Source of the DNA: Symbiodinium natans
Taxonomy: Eukaryota; Sar; Dinophyceae; Suessiales; Symbiodiniaceae
Assembly (NCBI GenBank): GCA_905221605.1
Contig: CAJNDS010000016.1
Coordinates: 1-54,831, forward strand
Reading direction: 5' to 3'
DNA length: 54,831 bases
In this document: positions 49,067 through 54,831 of the stretch, piece after piece
How positions within the stretch are numbered: the first letter of the stretch is position 1
Layout: each line of letters opens with the position of its first letter
Notes under the pieces: generated by a model
What the model saw: the letters and a program-made list of their open reading frames with translations, nothing else
Told to the model about the DNA's origin: nothing
Database searches by the model: none
Position numbers and translations under genes: made by a program

Positions 49067-49551
49067 TGCTTGTGAGAGGTTTCTGTGCCAATGACCTCGA
49101 AGCTTCGACAGGTTAGGTTGTGGTTTAGTCCTTTGCAGTTCTGAAGATTCTCAAGCTAGGCCGCATGAGGCCTTCAACACAGACTATAAAAGACACAGCG
49201 CCTTTTGTCGTGATGTGTTTTAGTTCGTGCATCCTACTTGTACTTTAGTTGAGTTTGACACTACCGGTATCGCAGTTCAAGTATGAAAATCAACACAATC
49301 CGTTTTGCACTCACTGGCAAGCACCTTCTAATAAAGATGATCGGCCAGGGCTTGTGATGCTTGCCTAGAGCATGCCAAACCATACCCCCTTGAGCCAAGT
49401 CGTTCTGAGCCTCTGTGTTAGTGCCGTTGTCTGATCATATAAGCGGCCTGAACAAAACTGCGTTAAAGGATTTCCGAAGATGTAGCTATTTGCCGTTATG
49501 CATGAGGTGGACCCACACAGCCTCGAACCTCCAGCCAGGACCCATACACCC
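49067..49551. other. Unique sequence, no recognised feature
   Basis: Mixed composition, no repeats and no convincing exon. Confidence 0.4.
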
Positions 49552-49645
49552 TAAACCCTAAACCCTAAACCCTAAACCCTAAACCCTAAACCCTAAACCC
49601 TAAACCCTAAACCCTAAACCCTAAACCCTAAACCCTAAACCCTCC
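49552..49645. repeat. CCCTAAA tract upstream of an exon
   Basis: Thirteen CCCTAAA copies end about 10 bp before the acceptor of the next exon. Confidence 0.95.
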
Positions 49646-49654
49646 TCCCCGGAG

Positions 49655-49745
49655 ACTGAGGCCACCCTAGCACCACCCAACTTCGGTGCGCGCAACTTTG
49701 CGATGGCGCGGTGGCCCAGCGCTCTTGAGGGAAGGGCTGAGGATG
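49655..49745 (+). CDS. Candidate exon, unknown product
   Basis: It lies between CTCCCCGGAG and a donor GTTCAGGG and is open for TEATLAPPNFGARNFAMARW then PSALEGRAED (30 codons). The Asn/Phe/Gly/Arg mix is protein-like. It is followed by TTTAGGG and a TA microsatellite. No family is recognised. Confidence 0.5.
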
Positions 49746-49799
49746 GTTCAGGGATTGTTTCAAGGGTTTAGGGTAGAAGTTTTACGGGTTGAGGAAGTC

Positions 49800-49918
49800 T
49801 GCGTATATACATGTATATATATATATACATGTATATATATATGTATATATATATATAGATAATATCTATATTATAGATATAAAGATAGATATATATATAT
49901 ATATATATATATTTATAT
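49800..49918. repeat. TA/TATAC microsatellite
   Basis: TATATACATG, TATATA and AGATATA runs are mutually complementary and could fold. Confidence 0.9.
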
Positions 49919-49981
49919 GTAAAGCATGTCTGTAGCGACCGGACCGATTGGCGGCAGCTCATGAAACCTAAGACCTAAGAG

Positions 49982-50041
49982 CCCCTGGAACGTTGCGTGG
50001 CGAGGGCAGCCCATGGCAGTCCTAGCAAGAGACACCTCCAA
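49982..50041 (+). CDS. Candidate exon, unknown product
   Basis: It lies between CCTAAGAG and GTTTAGGG and reads PWNVAWRGQPMAVLARDTS (19 codons) with split codons at both ends. An alternative frame has a stop. Confidence 0.45.
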
Positions 50042-50169
50042 GTTTAGGGTTTAGGGTTCAGGGTTTACGGTCTCAACCATATACATTTTTTGCAGACGCT
50101 AAGTGCTAAACCCTGCAAACCCCCAGACGCCCCATACACCCAAAATCTTAAATCGGCCCCCCCCTACAG

Positions 50170-50239
50170 CACCCTGAGCCTGAAAGCTGCAAAGGTGGCA
50201 CCTGTCAGTGCAGGCAGTCCACCGCAGCCTGTCGAGTGA
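50170..50239 (+). CDS. Candidate terminal exon, Pro/Ala tail
   Basis: After CCCCTACAG the frame reads TLSLKAAKVAPVSAGSPPQP then VE and stops TGA at 50237. Confidence 0.4.
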
Positions 50240-51223
50240 GAGCGCCCAGTTGAGACCAGAAAACGCCTAAGAGGTGTAAGGTTTAGGGGCTTCGGGGGGG
50301 GTTTAAGGGAGTTGAGACCAGAAAACGGCCAAGGGGTGTAAGGTTCAGGGGGTTTCGGGGTTTCAGGGTTGAAGTCGCTGTTTAAGGGTTCATGGGGTTT
50401 TAGGTTTTAGAAGTTAGAGTCTAGAAGGTTTCCACAGTACTTGGGCCCATACCCCTTTTGAAAGGTATGGTGGGGTGCAGGGAGACGTTCGCAGCGGTGT
50501 CCTGAAATTCTGGCTTATCCAGGCTCTAAGCCCTAAGCCCATGTGAGCTGGTCCTTGTAAATTTTGCCTAGTTGTCCAGTACCTGGGGCAGCTAAAGGTT
50601 AATCTTTGGGAGTATAAGGAGATTCTACTAACCCCAAAAAGGTTAAAGGTTGCCTACTCTACTACTAAGTTTGTGAGTGTATGAACGGTGTCCTGTTGGG
50701 TACAAAAGAAGAATTTCACATCCCTATAAGCCCTACCACAAATCCCAAATGCTGAAGCGGAGGTTGCTCTAAATTGGGGTCTTTTGGGGTTCCTCTTTAT
50801 CAGGGAGTCCACTTTTTTTGGAGAACAGATACACACTTGTATGTGTATATGTACACATGTACTCATATGTTCTATATTTATTTATGCATTTTCTTGGTCA
50901 ATGTACATCATATCTCATCAGACCATATGTACACACACTGACGCATGCATTTGGACGTAATGTCCATTTAGAGCGACCCTGATTTCAAGACCAACCCCCC
51001 AAACTTTTCTTGAAGCCAAGGCCTGTAACCCGAAGCCCAGAAGCCGGCAAGGGTTCTGTGACCTCTAATGGTCTCTGAAGTTAGGGCCAGTTAGGGTGCA
51101 AAAAAGTTTGAGAGGGGGTTTATGGGCGGGGGGGGGGGGTTTCAAGGTCTTGGAAGTTTTAGGGTGTAGTGTTGGTGGCGTTTAAGGCTCGTAGCTTTGT
51201 TTAGCTTTTGACAGCACGGGTGT
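50240..51223. other. Intron-like sequence with family E copy, no firm gene
   Basis: A direct repeat, GTTGAGACCAGAAAACG(C/G)C(T/C)AAG, occurs at 50252 and 50310. CAGCTAAAGGTTAATCTTTGGG with CCCCAAAAAGGTTAAAGGTTGCC at 50589-50665 is family E-like. A minus frame at 50654-50866 and G-runs near 51127 are unsupported as genes. Confidence 0.4.
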
Positions 51224-51362
51224 TGGGCTTGGGTTGCTTCAGGTCAACATCCATCCCAGCCTCATATCCCGAGACCGGCATGTCAATGGAGGCTCGTAGA
51301 AACACCGACTTGGGCTTTTCCGACCAGGAGAATGTTTGTCCAGGCGTACCAGACTCTTGCTG
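51224..51362 (-). CDS. Candidate exon on the minus strand, unknown product
   Basis: The minus frame reads SGTPGQTFSWSEKPKSVFLR then ASIDMPVSGYEAGMDVDLKQ, with a possible acceptor TTTGCCAGCAAG before it. A plus frame over the same bases (SIPASYPETGMSMEARRNTD) is also open. The minus frame looks better, but neighbours are on the plus strand, so confidence is limited. Confidence 0.35.
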
Positions 51363-51461
51363 GCAAACACGTGCGCTCACACACGCACGCACGCAAACAC
51401 CCTAGAACACTTGAGAAACCCCTAAGCCCCAAAGCTCCCGAAGCGGTCGGGGAGCTACCAG

Positions 51462-51579
51462 GTTGCTCCTGGACACCGAGGGCAGCGACATTTGGCTGCC
51501 ATCCATCCGATGCAGGGAGTGCGCTGCGGACAAGAAGGACCTCCTGCCTTCCCTCAACGCAAACCAGTGCATTATGGGG
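51462..51579 (+). CDS. Possible pepsin-family (A1) aspartic protease exon, first active-site region
   Basis: It lies between GAGCTACCAG and a donor GTTTCTTCC and is open for 39 codons, with 30 or more third positions G/C. It reads LLLDTEGSDIWLPSIRCREC then AADKKDLLPSLNANQCIMG. In A1 proteases the first catalytic Asp is in a hydrophobic-hydrophobic-Asp-Thr-Gly-Ser-Ser-x-hydrophobic-Trp-x-Pro-Ser block followed by Cys pairs; this sequence fits that block, but DTGSS is DTEGS, so the conserved Gly is replaced. That could mean an inactive homologue, a real variant or a base error. Two other frames (one antisense) are open here but have poorer composition. Confidence 0.5.
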
Positions 51580-51689
51580 GTTTCTTCCTTGTAGGTCTTA
51601 GGGTTTCGGGGTTTGAGGTCTTTTTGAGTGAGAGTTTGTACTGAAGCTGGGATGGCAAGTGTGCCGGGGCTGGGGAGGAGTACATATGT

Positions 51690-51765
51690 ATGTATATACA
51701 TATATATGTATGTATGTATGTATGTACAATGTACATATATATATATATATGTATACGTATATATC
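51690..51765. repeat. TATG/TATA microsatellite
   Basis: GTATGTATGTATG and TATATATATATG runs lie in what would be an intron. Confidence 0.85.
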
Positions 51766-51893
51766 ATCTAGACAGACGATACCGCTGTAGTAGTGCTACC
51801 GGTTCACTATCAAGACGCTTGGCTTCAGGAGCAGGAGAGCTTCTATCATGCCACGGAAAGCCAGCCGGCTCAGTGGCTTTAGGGTTCACACTG

Positions 51894-52005
51894 CTTGGAA
51901 ACTCATGGGTTGGTTAAGGTAGGGTTATAGGTTAAACTATAAGCAGGCTGACTATGATTGTTATAGGTTACACTCTTATTTTCTAGCTGCCCATGTACCT
52001 TCAAG
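51894..52005 (+). mobile_element. Family B element, divergent
   Basis: TTGGAAACTCATGGGTTGGTTAAGGTAGGG mirrors TTTTCTAGCTGCCCATGTACCTTCAAG|TAGGG. The GTTCATGG donor has changed to ACTCATGG. Confidence 0.6.
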
Positions 52006-52559
52006 TAGGGACTTAGGTCGGGGGACTTAGGTCGGGAAGGGGGGGGGGGTGGGGGGGGGTTCAAACTCTAGACTTATAAGAGATAGATGTGTTGGGACTT
52101 CAGCGCATTACAGACTTTCGCAGCCCTAGGCCAGGGGAAATGATGGAGGAGCTTCTACTTGGGCCGACCCACCAACTCTGCGAAATGGTCACACGCTCCG
52201 CCGCCCTTCAGTCAGGGGTAAACCCTAAATCCTAAACCCTAAACCTAAACCCGGGCCCGTTTTTTGTGCCCGTTTCGATACCCTAATGTCAGTCCTGGCA
52301 GCGGTCCAAGAAAGTCCTCGCAACTCAGATCAAGTCCAGAATGTCAGGCCCTCCCCCCACCTTTTCAAGCAAAAAACTCCTCAACCCTACGCAGATTCAC
52401 CACATGCAAAGACTCAGCCCTAAACCCCAATTTATTCAACCCCAAACCCCAGACTCCCAGACCAATAAATTCCAGGCAGCACCTTCCATCCGCACCTGAC
52501 GCCCACACCGCAGGGTTCCCCAGAACTGCTGTTCAGATTATGAGTCGGCTAGATTAGAC
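52006..52559. other. G-run, heptamers and a possible exon
   Basis: A G-rich run lies at 52040-52060 and CCCTAAA at 52220-52252. The plus frame over about 52330-52412 includes PPFQAKNSSTLRRFTTCKDS. Phe then Ser-Ser-Thr is reminiscent of the segment after the first active site in A1 proteases, but this is weak. Confidence 0.3.
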
Positions 52560-53200
52560 ATCATGCCATACATACATGTACACACACACACATATATATG
52601 TGTGTATATATATATATACATATGTGTGTTTTTGTATATATATATATGTGTGTATATAGGTATACATACATATGTGCACATACGTATATACGTACGTAAG
52701 CAAGCATGCACATATGTATGTATGTATGTATGCATGTATGTAGGTGTATGTGTATGTGTCCATAATATAGTATAATATAATATAATATCGTGCAATATGA
52801 CATAATGTAATTTAATTTAATATGCGCATATACATACATATATATGTATATATATATATATATGTATATGTATAAATTATAGTTTTCTTTATATGTTTAT
52901 TTATATTTACATTTTATATTTTAGATGTTATATTTTATAGGTATGTTTATATTTGTATTTGCATATATATTTATATCTATGTTTATAGTTATACTTATGT
53001 TTATATTTATGATTATATATGTATATGTATGTATATAGGTACGTATATATATATATATATACACATACATACGAGCACATAGGTTTACATGGTTTAGATG
53101 TACATACATACCAATCTGTAAATATTTACATATGTATATGCACAAGTGTCTATATGTACATGTGCATACGTACTTATGTGTACGGTCAAATTTATGATAA
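52560..53200. repeat. Long TA/TG/CA microsatellite region
   Basis: About 640 bp of TATATA, TGTGTA, GTATGTAT and TTTATATT repeats. Frames reading Tyr-Ile-His-Thr repeats on both strands are artefacts. Confidence 0.95.
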
Positions 53201-53548
53201 GAAAGGTCCAAAAGTTCACCACTGAGGCGTCTCTTAAATTGGCAAATTGGTCAAGAGAGCTAGGTTTGAGATGAGAGTAAGACATTTCCTATTTAACCCT
53301 GACCAACCCTTCAGACCTCCAGCCCTCATGCCCTCATGCCCTCCAGCTCCCTCCAGCCCTCAACAGGACTAAGGTTGGCTGAGGGCTGGGTCCTTGGATA
53401 CATACTCCAAGCTTGGAAGGTCAAAGAAAGAAGGGCTGGCAGACTGATGTAACCCCAATGATGTTTTGGAGGCGATCGAGACCTGCCTCTGTATGAATTG
53501 TACGTAGGTGCCCTGTTTACGGTCAACTCCCGGAATTCTGGCCATGGG

Positions 53549-53623
53549 TAGGTATAAGTGGGATTATGGGTAGAACCTTAGGGTACTTATCACCCTACGT
53601 ATAACTATCCATGAACCTTCAAG
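53549..53623 (+). mobile_element. Family B element, shortened
   Basis: CTGGCCATGGGTAGGTATAAGTGGG mirrors CCCTACGTATAACTATCCATGAACCTTCAAG|. At 75 bp it is the shortest family B copy. Confidence 0.6.
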
Positions 53624-53706
53624 TAGCTGCTCTCCCAACATGCGGAAAGGAAGCCACCCAACTCCACAAGCCGGGGTCCCAACTTCCCGTCGATGTAACT
53701 CCAAAG
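53624..53706 (+). CDS. Candidate exon with GC donor
   Basis: Starting at the AG of a family B element, the frame reads SCSPNMRKGSHPTPQAGVPT then SRRCNSK and ends G|GCTTTAGGG, a GC donor leading into TTTAGGG repeats. No family is recognised. Confidence 0.45.
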
Positions 53707-54000
53707 GCTTTAGGGTTTAGGGTTTAGGGTTTAGGGTTTAGGGTTTAGGGTAACCATGAGTAGGAAAACTGGACCTCAACCGCTGAACCCGCCGAGCTGG
53801 CACGTTGTAGGTTTGGTTTGGCTCCGCGCGCTGTGGGTGTCAACGAAGGCGCCCAGTTGGCAAGGCTTTGGGGCTTCGTACCCGAAACTCGAAACCCTAA
53901 ACCCGAAACCCTAAACCCTAAACCCTAAACCCTAAACCCTACACGACTCAGGATGTAGGTCCAGCACTTTTCAATTTTGACACTTGCCGTCCACTGCCAG

Positions 54001-54040
54001 GTGGTGGCCACGTCGGAGGGCGCCAGCCTCAACATGGCCA
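54001..54040 (+). CDS. Candidate exon, very high GC3
   Basis: It lies between CCACTGCCAG and GTTTAGGG and reads VVATSEGASLNMA. All 13 third positions are G or C, a strong coding signal for this frame. CCCTAAA precedes and TTTAGGG follows. It may belong to the same gene as 54443-54509, but a GT-AG join leaves the wrong phase, so an extra exon or an unusual border is implied. Confidence 0.5.
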
Positions 54041-54442
54041 GTTTAGGGTTTAGGGTTTAGGGTTTAGGGTTTAGGGTTTAGGTTTTAGGGTTTAGGGTTA
54101 GGACTTGGGGACAAGGATCTTTATTAATATAAAAACCAAGGGAGTATTTAATACACCCGTTCACATCGGGTTTTGGGGTCTTAAAGGTTTAGGAGTTTAG
54201 GGTTTTTGGGGTTTAGCGGTTTCAGGGGTTTAGGGTGCAGGGGTTTTAGGTTTAGGGCATTTTTTTCGGGGTGGGATGGGGGGTTAGGGGTTGACCAGGG
54301 GTTGTGGGGTTTAGGTTTTTGTGTTTTTTGCTGGGTTTGGGGCTACGCTTTCTATGGTGGCCTTTTTTGGAGAGTCGGCGGGTTCTGGGTACAAGGCCCT
54401 AGATTTCTAAACCCTAAACCCTAAACACTAAGTTTCCCCCAG
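54041..54442. other. Intron with TTTAGGG start and CCCTAAAC end
   Basis: TTTAGGG copies at 54041-54098, a degenerate G-rich middle, then CCCTAAACCCTAAACACTAAGTTTCCCCCAG before the next exon. A plus frame at 54206-54424 reads Gly/Phe repeats and is not supported. Confidence 0.6.
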
Positions 54443-54509
54443 GTACGTCATCAACGACACCATTACCATTGGGAGCCTGCAGGCGCAGCTCGAGCAGGGC
54501 TGCGCGATG
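54443..54509 (+). CDS. Possible A1 aspartic protease exon (post-flap strand)
   Basis: After TTTCCCCCAG the frame reads YVINDTITIGSLQAQLEQGC then AM; about 20 of 22 third positions are G/C. The pattern x-x-Asp-Thr-hydrophobic-x-hydrophobic-Gly-x-Leu...Gln-x matches the segment after the flap of pepsin-type proteases. Its 3' border is hidden by a T-run and G-run. It could continue the gene of the exon at 51462, and the window ends before the second active site. Confidence 0.45.
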
Positions 54510-54542
54510 TTTTTTTTTTTTTTTTTTTGGGGGGGGGGGGGG
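54510..54542. repeat. Poly-T then poly-G tract
   Basis: A run of about 18 T followed by about 14 G directly abuts the exon, probably the first bases of an intron or an assembly-sensitive tract. Confidence 0.9.
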
Positions 54543-54831
54543 TGTTTGGGGCTTGTGGCTTCGTGTCCTAAACCCTAAACCCTAAACTTGGAGGAATTGT
54601 AGGGTTCATGCGTTTCTTGCTGGCGACCCAGGTTTTGTGGCCTTGGAGCCTTGAGATTTTGGAGTGTCGTTGGTGTGGAGCCGATTTTCTGCCGCTTCTT
54701 TTCAGTTCCTTTTTTTGGGTTCAGGAACTTGAAGGAGTTTAAGGGGTTTAAGGGGTTTAGGGGCTTCGGGTTTAAGATTTAGGGCTTAGGGGTTTGGGGC
54801 TCAGGGGCTTAGGGTTTAGGTGTGACGGTTC
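54543..54831. other. Telomere-like intron sequence to window end
   Basis: CCCTAAAC at 54569-54585 and GTTTAGGGG variants at 54738-54820. No convincing exon. Confidence 0.5.

Larger units (their letters stand above)
10690..54831. repeat. Dispersed interstitial telomere-like heptamers (overall)
   Basis: TTTAGGG tracts lie near 11264, 13733, 16692, 21895, 26517, 34091, 39398, 45027, 46938, 53708 and 54041. CCCTAAA tracts lie near 16516, 21205, 26337, 30967, 33720, 34662, 41274, 45894, 46738, 49552 and 53895. Variants CCCTAAG, CCCTCAA and TTTTAGGG form local arrays. The tracts are internal and in both orientations, and many border coding-like exons. Confidence 0.9.

Noticed and set aside
52538-53225. 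ORFs rich in Tyr, Ile, His and Thr on both strands
   Set aside because: Translations of TA/TG microsatellite; no non-repetitive sequence.

Overview
The window looks like nuclear DNA of a dinoflagellate, perhaps a Suessiales/Symbiodiniaceae-type genome. Four things point that way: short exons scattered in repeat-rich DNA; introns loaded with the heptamer TTTAGGG/CCCTAAA; intron borders that include GC-AG as well as GT-AG; and one recognisable gene whose TIR-like, multi-membrane-span layout matches a family I associate with dinoflagellates. The species cannot be fixed from the sequence. No rRNA, tRNA, CRISPR array or bacterial-type operon was seen.

Layout. Positions 1-10.6 kb are almost entirely repeats: a CTCTCAG heptamer array, a degenerate ~70-95 bp family, a ~31 bp family alternating with inverted TTCGAATAG 9-mers, twelve copies of an 87 bp unit, a 521 bp higher-order duplication of the 9-mer hairpins, and a G-rich minisatellite. 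From about 10.6 kb to the end, short coding-like exons (30-300 nt) on the plus strand are separated by introns of about 100 bp to 1-2 kb. The introns carry telomere-like heptamer tracts, poly-G and TA runs, and many small palindromic elements.

Genes. The best gene is a three-exon, ~482-residue membrane protein at 14438-16121. It has a TIR-like block in which splicing creates the WC-x-x-EL motif. Others recognised in part are EF-hand exons (31760-32139, 33765-33864), a Lys/Glu-rich to Ala/Pro-rich tail (35402-37224), and exon fragments resembling a pepsin-type (A1) aspartic protease near the right end (51462-51579, 54443-54509). Most other exons are called from an open frame between an AG acceptor and a GT/GC donor, in some cases with consistent intron phase or high third-position GC. 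Their products are unknown and their assignment to genes is uncertain.

The main discovery candidate is a set of roughly 80-160 bp palindromic elements in several sequence families. Their terminal inverted repeats carry splice sites in mirror image (for example GTTCATGG...CCATGAACCTTCAAG, GCTTAAG...CTTAAG, GGTAGCCCAG...CTGGGCTGCCAAG). Several sit between two open exon frames, as expected for introner elements, i.e. transposons that create introns. The telomere-like heptamers show a related polarity: GTTTAGGG often begins an intron and CCCTAAAC often lies just before its 3' end.
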